Shown one piece after another: positions 1 through 5,623 of a stretch of 9,786 nt of DNA (positions within the stretch are counted from its first letter, which is position 1; every line of letters begins with the position of its first letter). This stretch comes from Nanobdellota archaeon (lineage in GTDB: Archaea; Nanobdellota; Nanobdellia; SCGC-AAA011-G17; GW2011-AR20). Made by a program: the position numbers and the translations under genes. The DNA lies in assembly GCA_018819375.1 (NCBI GenBank), contig JAHJQH010000035.1:1-9786 (forward strand). The letters are read 5' to 3'. The notes under the pieces are model-generated. The model was not told where the DNA came from and did not search any database. It saw only the letters and a list, made by a program, of their open reading frames with translations.

Positions 1-652
1 CAGCCCACCTGCAATACTCACACCCGTCACTTGCTTCAGGAATCTCTCCTTTGACAATTTCAATAGCCCTTTCAAACAACTTCCCCCCCTCTTCTGCACT
101 TGTGCTGATTTTTTTTAGAACCGTGTCAAAAATAACCTCGCCAGTCTCTGTAACAGAAACAGGATAATAAAACAAGAGAAAAGTATAATCCTCTGTTTCA
201 TACCCGTTTTTCCTCAATAGAAAATTATACAGGTTCATCTGAGCCTGATAATGCTCGTGAGTATTTTCCTTTACTGGAAAGCCTCTTGTCTTATAATCAA
301 GCACAATCAGTTTCTCTTTTTTGACAAGAATATTATCAACAGCACCAGACAAAACAATTCCACTTCCATCATCAACAAACTTCACTCCCTTGAAATTATT
401 TCTCCACTCCTCCAGTTTCTCCTTGTCTTCAAACAATTTACACCCATTCACATCTTCATTCTCTCTTAATTCTGGAGGCAGTTCTCCTTTTTCCATAAAT
501 CTGTCAAAATGTTTTTTCAAAACCTTGTCCATACCAGAAGGAAGAGAAGGAAAAGCACCACTTGGTCTTTTAACTCCCTTAACAACATGCAGCCAAAAAC
601 ACCTCGGACATTCCAGCATCAAATTAATTGTTGAAGGAGATAGTTTAACCAT
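1..652 (-). CDS. PD-(D/E)XK superfamily nuclease, Cas4/AddB-like, C-terminus beyond window
   Basis: The gene is open through the left edge; 217 codons are visible and the C-terminus is missing. The N-terminus has a serine-rich strand followed by CPRC (Cys15, Cys18). The nuclease core shows His48, then GAVDN (Asp106), LDYKT (Asp119, Lys121) and QAQMNLY (Gln138, Tyr142), matching the motifs of RecB/Cas4-type PD-(D/E)XK nucleases. Just before the edge lies CEYC (Cys211, Cys214). Cysteines at both ends of the core suggest an Fe-S cluster as in Cas4 and AddB, which is inference. A family of such stand-alone nucleases is, from memory, common in small-genome archaea and Patescibacteria. No cas genes lie nearby, so it should not be called cas4. 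ATG at 652 was chosen because a TATA-like box ends 23 bp upstream, giving a leaderless mRNA. Substrate unknown; a role in DNA repair or processing is likely. Confidence 0.82.
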   Translation of the reverse strand, partial: MVKLSPSTINLMLECPRCFWLHVVKGVKRPSGAFPSLPSGMDKVLKKHFDRFMEKGELPPELRENEDVNGCKLFEDKEKLEEWRNNFKGVKFVDDGSGIVLSGAVDNILVKKEKLIVLDYKTRGFPVKENTHEHYQAQMNLYNFLLRKNGYETEDYTFLLFYYPVSVTETGEVIFDTVLKKISTSAEEGGKLFERAIEIVKGEIPEASDGCEYCRWA

Positions 653-674
653 AAAACACAAATAATACCTGCCG

Positions 675-683
675 CTTTAAAAG
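675..683 (-). promoter_or_regulatory. TATA box for the PD-(D/E)XK nuclease gene
   Basis: CTTTTAAAG, itself palindromic, ends 23 bp upstream of the ATG at 652. This is the spacing expected for a leaderless archaeal transcript. Confidence 0.55.
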
Positions 684-719
684 TCTTTGCACCGAACTTG
701 TCTGTTAGACTATAATTCT

Positions 720-1160
720 CTATAAATATTTCCCATTTGTGCTGAACAAAGACTCTACACAGCCATAATGCCCGTTCCTCACTCCTCTAAACCACTTATC
801 AATTCCATCATAAACATTTATTACAGAAGGTTTTCGCACACAACTACTATCCGCCCTGAGTTTAACAACAAATCCTCTGCACTGCTTGCTTGAGTATTCA
901 AATCGTTTGTCTCCTGAAATGCCAAAATCGGCTGGTTTCATGCTTTTTGAGTAACAAGATACTCTAAACCTTGCATCAGTAAGTGTATTATCATACCTAC
1001 TTCTAAAAATTTCCTTTCTTAAATTACTTCCAATTAATAAACTCTCTAATTTTCCTATCTCCCCACTTATCTTCTTAAACATTTCATTTGGGCTTTTCCC
1101 ATTACCAACCCACTGAATTTTCCAGGCTGCAATATCCTCATATCCTGTTCTCAACACCAT
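720..1160 (-). CDS. Hypothetical protein, 146 aa, unrecognised
   Basis: I do not recognise a family. The 146-residue protein is soluble, basic and without membrane segments. It has an N-terminal part rich in W, K and G, a predicted helical stretch around residues 25-50, and a C-terminal half with scattered cysteines and the segment FGISGDKRF. The C-terminal part (VYDGIDKWFRG) is aromatic and could be a small binding domain, but nothing supports a function. The ATG at 1160 is well supported by a GGAGG Shine-Dalgarno sequence a few bases upstream. This contrasts with the many leaderless genes here. Its own TATA-like box lies at 1218-1226, so it need not depend on the gene before it. It is followed 67 bp later by the PD-(D/E)XK nuclease in the same direction. 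Confidence 0.6.
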   Translation of the reverse strand: MVLRTGYEDIAAWKIQWVGNGKSPNEMFKKISGEIGKLESLLIGSNLRKEIFRSRYDNTLTDARFRVSCYSKSMKPADFGISGDKRFEYSSKQCRGFVVKLRADSSCVRKPSVINVYDGIDKWFRGVRNGHYGCVESLFSTNGKYL

Positions 1161-1163
1161 ATC

Positions 1164-1172
1164 TTCCTCCTC
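1164..1172 (-). promoter_or_regulatory. Ribosome binding site for the 146-aa hypothetical protein
   Basis: A GAGGAGGA run just upstream of the ATG at 1160 is a strong Shine-Dalgarno sequence. It supports this start and shows that the gene is not leaderless. Confidence 0.6.
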
Positions 1173-1217
1173 TTATCAAAACTTGTTAAGGCAAGTCCGA
1201 ACCACCACCCTGAAGGG

Positions 1218-1226
1218 TTTATAATC
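1218..1226 (-). promoter_or_regulatory. TATA-like box for the 146-aa gene
   Basis: GATTATAAA lies about 58 bp upstream of the ATG at 1160. Transcription starting about 25 bp downstream would leave a leader of roughly 35 nt that contains the GGAGG site. Confidence 0.4.
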
Positions 1227-1273
1227 TTTTCTGTCTTACAAGATATGTTTCATACAAACAATAAAAAAAAGAA

Positions 1274-1768
1274 TCATCCAATCATGATGCTTCTCAGGTC
1301 TTTTCCATTTCCCTTTCTCTGTTTTTGTATGCTTCTTGTTATCTCCATAACAATTGGATAAAACCTCTCAGCAGAATGCTGACTTAGCCCCAAGTTCATC
1401 ATCACACCAACATAATCCTCTCTTGTCAGTGTTTTGTTAGGCAGGGTTCCAAAATACAGATGAACTTCGTGCTGTTTTCTTGTTTCCTCAATAATACCAT
1501 TCAATATCTCTCCATATTCTGGGTGTCTTTTACTAAAAAGATCCACCCCCTCTCTTAATCCTCTTGCTTTGCTCTCATCAACTTCCCTTACATATGCAAA
1601 AACCCGTTCTCCATCAAACCTTTCTTCATTTTTGGATAATCCAACCAGTCCAGCAAGTTTTGGTCTTTTTCTGTCTAGTTTACCAGCAAAGCTTTTTATA
1701 GGCATATAAGCCCTGTCTGCTGCAATCAGGTCAATTATTTTACCTTCAATGTTTTTTAACATTTTCAT
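1274..1768 (-). CDS. Hypothetical protein, 164 aa, unrecognised
   Basis: No family is recognised. The protein is soluble, charged and probably mostly helical. Its C-terminal third (around residues 115-150) contains LTREDYVGVMMNLGLS followed by ERFYPIVMEITRSIQKQRKG, an amphipathic helical arrangement. There is no membrane segment or signal peptide. Three in-frame ATGs lie at 1774, 1768 and 1762. I chose 1768 because the TATA-like element ending at 1791 is then 23 bp away, the spacing shared by the other leaderless genes in this window. The 1774 start would add two residues. The gene begins 40 bp after the tRNA-Gly gene and could receive read-through from it. The next gene downstream is 113 bp away with its own promoter signals. 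Function unknown. Confidence 0.55.
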   Translation of the reverse strand: MKMLKNIEGKIIDLIAADRAYMPIKSFAGKLDRKRPKLAGLVGLSKNEERFDGERVFAYVREVDESKARGLREGVDLFSKRHPEYGEILNGIIEETRKQHEVHLYFGTLPNKTLTREDYVGVMMNLGLSQHSAERFYPIVMEITRSIQKQRKGNGKDLRSIMIG

Positions 1769-1790
1769 GCTCATCAGGTTAGACAGAAAA

Positions 1791-1802
1791 GTATAAAAAA
1801 TT
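1791..1802 (-). promoter_or_regulatory. TATA box of the 164-aa gene / T-rich end of tRNA-Gly transcript
   Basis: On the minus strand AATTTTTTATAC lies between the tRNA-Gly 3' end and the 164-aa gene. The T6 run could end the tRNA transcript, and the same element is placed as a TATA box 23 bp before the ATG at 1768. Both roles are inferred. Confidence 0.4.
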
Positions 1803-1807
1803 ATCGA

Positions 1808-1879
1808 TGCGCCGACCGGGACTTGAACCCGGGTCGAAGCCTTGGCAAGGCCCCATAATAACCACTATACTATCGGCGC
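1808..1879 (-). tRNA. tRNA-Gly (anticodon GCC)
   Basis: The minus strand folds into a full cloverleaf of 72 nt. The 7-bp acceptor stem is GCGCCGA/TCGGCGC with discriminator A. The D-loop contains AGTGG, the anticodon loop is TTGCCAA (GCC, glycine GGC/GGU codons), and the T-arm is CCGGG-TTCAAGT-CCCGG. The 3' CCA is not encoded; TCG follows the discriminator base. There is no intron. It lies 73 bp downstream of tRNA-Val on the same strand, so the two may be cotranscribed. Confidence 0.95.
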
Positions 1880-1883
1880 AAAT

Positions 1884-1902
1884 AAGGGATTGAAAATCCC
1901 TT
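1884..1902 (-). repeat. Perfect 8-bp hairpin directly upstream of tRNA-Gly
   Basis: AAGGGATT and AATCCCTT are separated by three bases, ending 4 bp before the tRNA-Gly 5' end in the tRNA-Val/tRNA-Gly spacer. In a joint transcript it would form a stable stem beside the 5' processing site. On the plus strand the hairpin is followed by TTG, too short a T-tract for a convincing terminator. It lacks the bulges of a bulge-helix-bulge intron motif. Confidence 0.5.
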
Positions 1903-1952
1903 TTGTTGGTAGTGACGATGACTTTTGACCCTATCTTTTATTTAAGGTTAAA

Positions 1953-2025
1953 TGGGCCCGGGGTGATTTGAACACCCGACCTCCACCTTGTAAGGGTGAT
2001 GTCATAGCCGCTAGACCACGAGCCC
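1953..2025 (-). tRNA. tRNA-Val (anticodon TAC)
   Basis: The minus strand gives a 73-nt cloverleaf. The acceptor stem GGGCTCG/CGGGCCC has one T-G pair and discriminator A. The D-arm contains GTCTAGCGGCTA, the anticodon loop is CTTACAA (UAC, valine), and the T-loop is TTCAAAT flanked by GGGTG/CACCC. No CCA is encoded and there is no intron. A TATA-like box (2050-2058) sits 25-33 bp upstream. Confidence 0.94.
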
Positions 2026-2049
2026 GTAAAATAAACCCCAACTTCAGAA

Positions 2050-2058
2050 TATTTAAAT
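2050..2058 (-). promoter_or_regulatory. TATA box of the tRNA-Val (and tRNA-Gly) unit
   Basis: ATTTAAATA lies 25-33 bp upstream of the tRNA-Val 5' end, correct spacing for archaeal transcription starting at or just before the mature tRNA. The core ATTTAAAT is palindromic and lies 13 bp from the divergently used TATA box of pth2. Confidence 0.6.
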
Positions 2059-2068
2059 CATTCGGAAC

Positions 2069-2078
2069 TTATTTAAAC
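2069..2078 (+). promoter_or_regulatory. TATA box of pth2
   Basis: TTATTTAAAC ends 22 bp before the ATG at 2100, placing the transcription start at or next to the start codon (leaderless). Confidence 0.6.
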
Positions 2079-2099
2079 CAGCACACATTCTTCACATTT

Positions 2100-2444
2100 A
2101 TGCAACTAAAACAAGTAATTCTAATCAGAGAAGACCTAAAGATGCCGGCAGGAAAAATGGCAGTCCAGTGCAGTCACGCTTCTGTGCAGGTAACATTAGA
2201 ATCAAAACAAAAAAAAGTGGACGGGTGGGTATCACAGGGAATGAAAAAAGTGGTTCTAAAAGTAAAAGACAAGAAAGAGCTAATCCATTATCAAAAACTG
2301 GCAAAAAAAGCAAAACTAAAGACAGCATTAATCACAGATGCAGCACGAACCTTTTTCAAGAAACCAACAACAACCACACTCGCAATCGGCCCAGACGACG
2401 AACAAAAAATAGACAAGATAACAGGAAACTTAAGGATGGTTTAA
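2100..2444 (+). CDS. pth2: Peptidyl-tRNA hydrolase, archaeal/eukaryotic type (Pth2)
   Basis: Pth2 releases tRNA from peptidyl-tRNA that drops off the ribosome, in the cytoplasm. The 114-aa protein has the normal length for archaeal Pth2. It shows the signature MPAGKMAVQCSHASV (Lys19, Gln23, His26), then ITDAART (Asp80, Thr84), a TTTTLAIGPDD strand (about 90-100) and the terminal IDKITGNLRM. DAART replaces the more usual DAGRT, a mild change. The reading frame extends upstream to an ATG at 1968, but that part crosses the tRNA-Val gene and reads as low-complexity nonsense. A TATA box ending 22 bp before 2100 confirms the later start. The stop codon overlaps that of the convergent SGNH hydrolase gene in the palindrome TTAA. 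Confidence 0.95.
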   Translation: MQLKQVILIREDLKMPAGKMAVQCSHASVQVTLESKQKKVDGWVSQGMKKVVLKVKDKKELIHYQKLAKKAKLKTALITDAARTFFKKPTTTTLAIGPDDEQKIDKITGNLRMV

Positions 2445-3550
2445 TAAAGGGTGTAAATATTGGAGGGAGGTGTTGGTGATTGGCATTTTAGATATTCTTT
2501 TTTGTTATTCTCTTTTTTTAAAAAACCAAAAACCTTTTCTTTTATTGGCTTATGAAATAAATCTCTACTCCTAATTTTCCTAAATTTATCTACAATCATT
2601 TGATTAACTTTTTCTAAAGGGTGGCAATAATCGGCAAAATATTCAGAGTTTTCTGTTAAAGGAATTTGGTTCTGCACATCAATCAAATCTGTTTTAGTTT
2701 CTCTTGCCACCCAAATCAAAGCCTTCTTATATTCTTTCTTTAATCTTGGTAAAACTCTCTCAGTTTGACATGCTTGTTTATATTTTTTTTGGTCATAAAG
2801 TTCTTTTGCTATTTGAAGTTCTCTTGTTAAAGGACAATCTCCCAATTGCTTCAGAATTTCTATTGATTCCTCTCTATGCTTATCTGCCCTAATTCCTGGC
2901 TCCCAATCGTAATGAACTGGGGGAACAATCAATACAGGTTTTACACCATATTCTCTTGCAGTTTCAATTATTGATTTAAGATTTCTTTTATAATCCTTAA
3001 CACTAACTCTTTCTCCACTATTTCTTTCAGAAGGTTGCTTTCTATCAATCCTAACTCTATCTTCTATTTTATTGTAAGCGCAATCGTTATTTCCGAAGTA
3101 AATTGTAACATAATCTACTTTTATATTATCAGTTGCTAATTTTTTTAATAATCTTTTTAGATTTTTCCTTCCTTGATAGCTTGTATATCCTGGAACTCCT
3201 GCGTTTATCACATTTGCGAATAGTTGTTCCTCTAACAAATCTGAATAGGTTTTGTAATTAAAGAAAGGAGCATTTGTATCCTTATTTCCTTTAAAGGTTT
3301 GATTACTATCCCACCCTGAAGTTGAAGAATCTCCAACATTGAGTATTGTAGTATAGCCTGTATTTCCTTTTGTTTTTCTTATGACTTCTTCTAATGAAAC
3401 AAAACCCTTTGAAGATATGACCTTCCATTCTGGGAATCTAAAACCCAAGTCCTTATCACCCTCAAATATTTGATTATCATAACCAAGCATCAATGGATTG
3501 TCAGAGAATCCACCATATCCACTTTTTTCTGATTCATTTTCTTTTGTCAT
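2441..3550 (-). CDS. SGNH/GDSL-type hydrolase
   Basis: This 369-aa protein belongs to the SGNH hydrolases, which cleave ester bonds on lipids, sugars or polysaccharides. The four family blocks appear in order: NVGDSST (nucleophile Ser75), NAGVPGYTS (oxyanion Gly118 region), YFGNND (Asn155 of the GxND block) and DYCHP (Asp307, His310). An insertion of about 100 residues between blocks III and V is rich in charged helices and contains CQTERVLPRLKKEYKKA. I see no signal peptide or membrane segment, so a cytoplasmic substrate is likely unless export is unconventional. The start at 3550 has a TATA box ending 22 bp upstream, implying a leaderless mRNA. The gene diverges from a TrmB-like regulator across an inverted repeat, so regulation by that protein is plausible. 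Substrate unknown. Its GC content appears lower than that of most neighbours. Confidence 0.85.
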   Translation of the reverse strand: MTKENESEKSGYGGFSDNPLMLGYDNQIFEGDKDLGFRFPEWKVISSKGFVSLEEVIRKTKGNTGYTTILNVGDSSTSGWDSNQTFKGNKDTNAPFFNYKTYSDLLEEQLFANVINAGVPGYTSYQGRKNLKRLLKKLATDNIKVDYVTIYFGNNDCAYNKIEDRVRIDRKQPSERNSGERVSVKDYKRNLKSIIETAREYGVKPVLIVPPVHYDWEPGIRADKHREESIEILKQLGDCPLTRELQIAKELYDQKKYKQACQTERVLPRLKKEYKKALIWVARETKTDLIDVQNQIPLTENSEYFADYCHPLEKVNQMIVDKFRKIRSRDLFHKPIKEKVFGFLKKENNKKEYLKCQSPTPPSNIYTLY

Positions 3551-3571
3551 ACTTTAGTAGTTACATACTAG

Positions 3572-3580
3572 AATATAAAC
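3572..3580 (-). promoter_or_regulatory. TATA box of the SGNH hydrolase gene
   Basis: GTTTATATT ends 22 bp upstream of the ATG at 3550. The inverted repeat at 3583-3606 begins 2 bp further upstream and would overlap the BRE position. Confidence 0.6.
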
Positions 3581-3582
3581 AT

Positions 3583-3606
3583 TAACTCTCCAGAAATAGA
3601 GAGTTA
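3583..3606. promoter_or_regulatory. Putative operator: inverted repeat between divergent TATA boxes
   Basis: TAACTCTC and GAGAGTTA are perfect 8-bp arms separated by 8 bp. The element fills the space between the two TATA boxes of the SGNH hydrolase (3572-3580) and the TrmB-like gene (3614-3622). Arm size and spacing suit a dimeric winged-helix protein. Because it is upstream of both core promoters, one bound dimer could act on both genes. The binding protein is inferred to be the adjacent TrmB-like regulator. Confidence 0.6.
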
Positions 3607-3613
3607 TAGAAAC

Positions 3614-3622
3614 ATTTAAATA
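3614..3622 (+). promoter_or_regulatory. TATA box of the TrmB-like regulator gene
   Basis: ATTTAAATA ends 23 bp before the ATG at 3645, consistent with a leaderless transcript. Confidence 0.6.
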
Positions 3623-3644
3623 ATCCAAAGTTCACACAAAGTTT

Positions 3645-4361
3645 ATGGACACATCTATACTGGAAGGATTAGGGTTAAGTAAAGGAGAGATAAAGATATA
3701 TCTTACCCTTTTAGAGCTAGGAAATACTAAAGTCGGCCAAATTATAGAAAAATCAGGCATGGCAAGTTCAGCAGTTCATAATTCTATAAACACGTTAATA
3801 GAAAAAGGATTAGTCTCATATATAAAAAAAGGGAAAATCAAGTATTATCAGAGTGTAAAACCAAAACAACTCATAGACTTTATAGAAGAGAAAAAGAAAA
3901 AATTGTTACAAATTCTCCCTCAATTAGAACTAAAACAAAAACTAACAAAAGAAAAACAACAAGCAGAAATCTTCGAAGGAACAAAGGGAATAATCAGTAT
4001 GTTAAATCTTTTAATAGAAACTTCAAGAAAAAATGATGAATATCTTTTCTTTGCGATTGATGTAAAAGAATACAACGAAGAAATACAAAAGTTTTTCAGA
4101 AAATATGACCTAAGAAGAAAAGAAAAAGGCTTAATAACAAAGGGATTAGCCTCAGCCGAATTAAAATCTCTGTTCAATGATAGAAAACTAATTCAAATTA
4201 GATATCCTACATCCCCTATACCCTCAAACATAAGTATATGTAACAATAAAGTTGCCTTTTTTTCATGGGGGGAAAAACCAATAGGATACCTAATTGAATC
4301 AAAACAAATATCTAAGATATACACAAAATTTTTCAATGAGGTATGGAATCAGAATAGCTAG
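3645..4361 (+). CDS. TrmB-family winged-helix transcriptional regulator
   Basis: The 238-aa protein has the TrmB-type architecture. An N-terminal winged helix (about 1-75) contains the hallmark LGLSKGEIKIYLTLLELG, a recognition helix near SGMASSAVHNSINTLIEKGL and a wing at IKKGKIKYYQSVKP. A basic, helical linker that may form a coiled coil follows (about 75-108). The C-terminal sensor-like domain (about 108-235) begins EIFEGTKGI and includes DEYLFFAID and FFSWGEKPIGYLIES, as in TrmB-like proteins whose effector domain resembles a PLD-like fold. The classical TrmB sugar-binding region is not obvious, so the ligand is unknown. It probably controls itself and the divergent SGNH hydrolase through the inverted repeat at 3583-3606. 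Its stop overlaps that of the metal transporter gene in the palindrome CTAG. Confidence 0.85.
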   Translation: MDTSILEGLGLSKGEIKIYLTLLELGNTKVGQIIEKSGMASSAVHNSINTLIEKGLVSYIKKGKIKYYQSVKPKQLIDFIEEKKKKLLQILPQLELKQKLTKEKQQAEIFEGTKGIISMLNLLIETSRKNDEYLFFAIDVKEYNEEIQKFFRKYDLRRKEKGLITKGLASAELKSLFNDRKLIQIRYPTSPIPSNISICNNKVAFFSWGEKPIGYLIESKQISKIYTKFFNEVWNQNS

Positions 4362-4837
4362 CCGCCAAAAATACTTCTCACCAAATCCCCGACATAATGA
4401 GCAACAATAATGACAAGTATTGAAATAGCAAGATGTTCTATCACAACTTTGTAAGGTTTTATCTTTTCCCTCTTGGCAAGATAAAAACTAAATCCTGTAA
4501 TCAAGGATAAGCCCCACGCAATACTCACAAAAATCGCAGTAGACAACTCAAACAAAACAAAAGGAATAACAAAGGTTAAAGCAAAAACAAATTTTGAAAA
4601 AAATGTCATTATGCTTGACTCCCACACCTCTTTCTTAGAATGTTTCAACTCAAACTCTTCAGAAACGTGCATGCCCATAGCATCAGAAAAAGCATCTGCA
4701 ATGGCAATAATAATTATCCCCCCAATCACGGCAATAGGTAAATGAGTGCTGGAATGCAAACCAACAATCAATCCAAGCGTGGTAATTATTCCAGAAGTCA
4801 ACCCAAAACCAAACCCCTTTTCCAAAGATGATTTCAT
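4358..4837 (-). CDS. VIT1/CCC1-family iron/manganese transporter
   Basis: The 159-aa membrane protein matches the short prokaryotic VIT/CCC1 group, which moves Fe2+ or Mn2+ across the membrane. About five membrane helices are visible (roughly 8-29, 33-54, 75-95, 98-120, 132-155). The family signature is present: GFGFGLTSGIITTLG in helix 1 and IADAFSDAMGMHVSEEFE (Asp48, Asp52, Glu60) at the end of helix 2. Only a short charged linker (62-72) stands where the plant and yeast members have a larger cytosolic metal-binding insert. The ATG at 4837 has a TATA box ending 24 bp upstream. The gene is convergent with the TrmB-like regulator, sharing a 4-bp stop overlap. Direction of transport and metal preference cannot be read from the sequence. 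Confidence 0.88.
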   Translation of the reverse strand: MKSSLEKGFGFGLTSGIITTLGLIVGLHSSTHLPIAVIGGIIIIAIADAFSDAMGMHVSEEFELKHSKKEVWESSIMTFFSKFVFALTFVIPFVLFELSTAIFVSIAWGLSLITGFSFYLAKREKIKPYKVVIEHLAISILVIIVAHYVGDLVRSIFGG

Positions 4838-4860
4838 CAGAATAAATAAAACAAATCCTT

Positions 4861-4868
4861 CTTAAATA
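4861..4868 (-). promoter_or_regulatory. TATA box of the VIT/CCC1 transporter gene
   Basis: TATTTAAG on the minus strand ends 24 bp before the ATG at 4837, implying a leaderless mRNA. Confidence 0.55.
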
Positions 4869-4910
4869 CCTTTTGGATTTTATTTCTCTCTATTTCAGAT
4901 CTTCTCTGTC

Positions 4911-5240
4911 TCAGGTTCTTACTCTTGCAACATTATTACCTAGATATTTTTCTGTCTCGACTTTAGCAAGGTCTAAGTAAAACTTGGAGAATTTCTTGAC
5001 AATCTGATTCTCTACATTTAACTTAAACAACTTGGCATTGCCAATATCTCTCGTGTGTTTTACAATCCCGAATTTGACCAAATGCTTCCAAAACAATTTC
5101 AAGGTAGAATAACCAACACCAGACTTAACAGCAATTTCCTTCATCGGATAGTCAAAATCCTCATAAGTAATCAAGAAATCCATCACCTTATTTAAAGGGT
5201 AATCTCCAAATACCTTCAAAAAGATGGATTTATTTTCCAT
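4911..5240 (-). CDS. Winged-helix DNA-binding protein, 109 aa
   Basis: This is a small archaeal-type winged-helix protein. Residues 1-60 contain FLKVFGDYPLNKVMDFLI, then EIAVKSGVGYSTLKLFWKHL as the helix-turn-helix, then a wing GIVKHTRDIGNAKLFKLN. The C-terminal helix (about 82-100) ends in a basic tail. This pattern (locus-wide xGDxPxxKVxDFLI opening) is, from memory, frequent in archaea. The function is probably transcriptional control, target unknown. The frame continues upstream through a TTG/GTT-rich stretch, but the TATA box at 5271-5280 puts transcription near 5249. The ATG at 5240 is therefore preferred; a TTG at 5249 would fit exact leaderless spacing and cannot be excluded. It diverges from the 89-aa gene. 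Confidence 0.75.
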   Translation of the reverse strand: MENKSIFLKVFGDYPLNKVMDFLITYEDFDYPMKEIAVKSGVGYSTLKLFWKHLVKFGIVKHTRDIGNAKLFKLNVENQIVKKFSKFYLDLAKVETEKYLGNNVARVRT

Positions 5241-5270
5241 ATCAACCAACAACATCAACAACACCAACAA

Positions 5271-5284
5271 CTATATAAACGTTT
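5271..5284 (-). promoter_or_regulatory. TATA box plus AAACGTTT palindrome for the winged-helix gene
   Basis: On the minus strand GTTTATATAG is a good TATA box. It is partly overlapped on its upstream side by the 8-bp palindrome AAACGTTT (5277-5284), at the BRE position. A repressor bound there would block TFB/TBP, so autoregulation is possible but inferred. Confidence 0.45.
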
Positions 5285-5322
5285 CTATTAATAACCCCTA
5301 AGAGCCACGAACAGAACCACTT

Positions 5323-5330
5323 GATTTAAG
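5323..5330 (+). promoter_or_regulatory. TATA-like box of the 89-aa gene
   Basis: GATTTAAG ends 24 bp before the ATG at 5354, fitting a leaderless transcript. Confidence 0.45.
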
Positions 5331-5353
5331 TCTTTTTCTAATGCAATATCCTT

Positions 5354-5623
5354 ATGCCAAAAATAGACCCTCAAACTTACAAAATAATTACTAAGTCAAT
5401 AATAAGGAAATTATATACTCACAAGTGTTGGGGCAAAGGTCATATGCTCGTAGAAAGATTCAAACACGGATTACCCTCACATTTCAAGGGAGATGTTAAT
5501 TACGTAATCAAGGACTTAATAAAAAATCAGGTAATCCTGCCTTACGGAAAAACAAAACACGGATTTGCAATCTATTTAAACATAAAAAAGAAGGATATAA
5601 TTGAGAAAATTATCTCAGGATAA
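5354..5623 (+). CDS. Small conserved archaeal protein, 89 aa, possibly winged helix
   Basis: The 89-residue basic protein has a central block CWGKGHMLVERFKHGLPSH (residues 25-43), a helix VNYVIKDLIKNQVI (49-61) and a hairpin-like YGKTKHGFAIYLN (64-76). I recall similar short archaeal proteins, including haloarchaeal ones, with a tryptophan-glycine motif and a final G-x-x-x-x-LN strand. The helix-plus-hairpin ending would suit a winged-helix fold, perhaps nucleic-acid binding, but no function is established here. The Cys/His residues (His23, Cys25, His30, His38, His43) do not form an evident zinc motif. It is leaderless by promoter spacing. Its last 9 bases overlap the end of the convergent AP endonuclease gene. 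Confidence 0.7.
   Translation: MPKIDPQTYKIITKSIIRKLYTHKCWGKGHMLVERFKHGLPSHFKGDVNYVIKDLIKNQVILPYGKTKHGFAIYLNIKKKDIIEKIISG

Noticed and set aside
1..652. Cas4 assignment for the nuclease
   Set aside because: No Cas genes or repeats are visible and the sequence is closer to general PD-(D/E)XK proteins; only the superfamily is supported.
251..665. Plus-strand open frames across the left 650 bp
   Set aside because: They are shadows of the minus-strand PD-(D/E)XK gene, which has full catalytic motifs and continuous coding quality.
1884..1902. Bulge-helix-bulge intron motif near tRNA-Gly
   Set aside because: The stem is continuous with no 3-nt bulges, and both tRNAs are complete without introns.
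1808..2025. tRNA genes as an integration site with a mobile element
   Set aside because: I saw no integrase, no duplicated tRNA 3' segment and no transposase anywhere in the window.
1968..2099. Upstream extension of pth2 to an ATG at 1968
   Set aside because: It runs through the tRNA-Val gene and the pth2 promoter, and the true Pth2 N-terminus aligns with the ATG at 2100.
2168..2479. Plus-strand frame overlapping pth2
   Set aside because: It is an alternative frame of pth2 with a skewed, low-complexity composition (Lys/Arg/Asn-rich).
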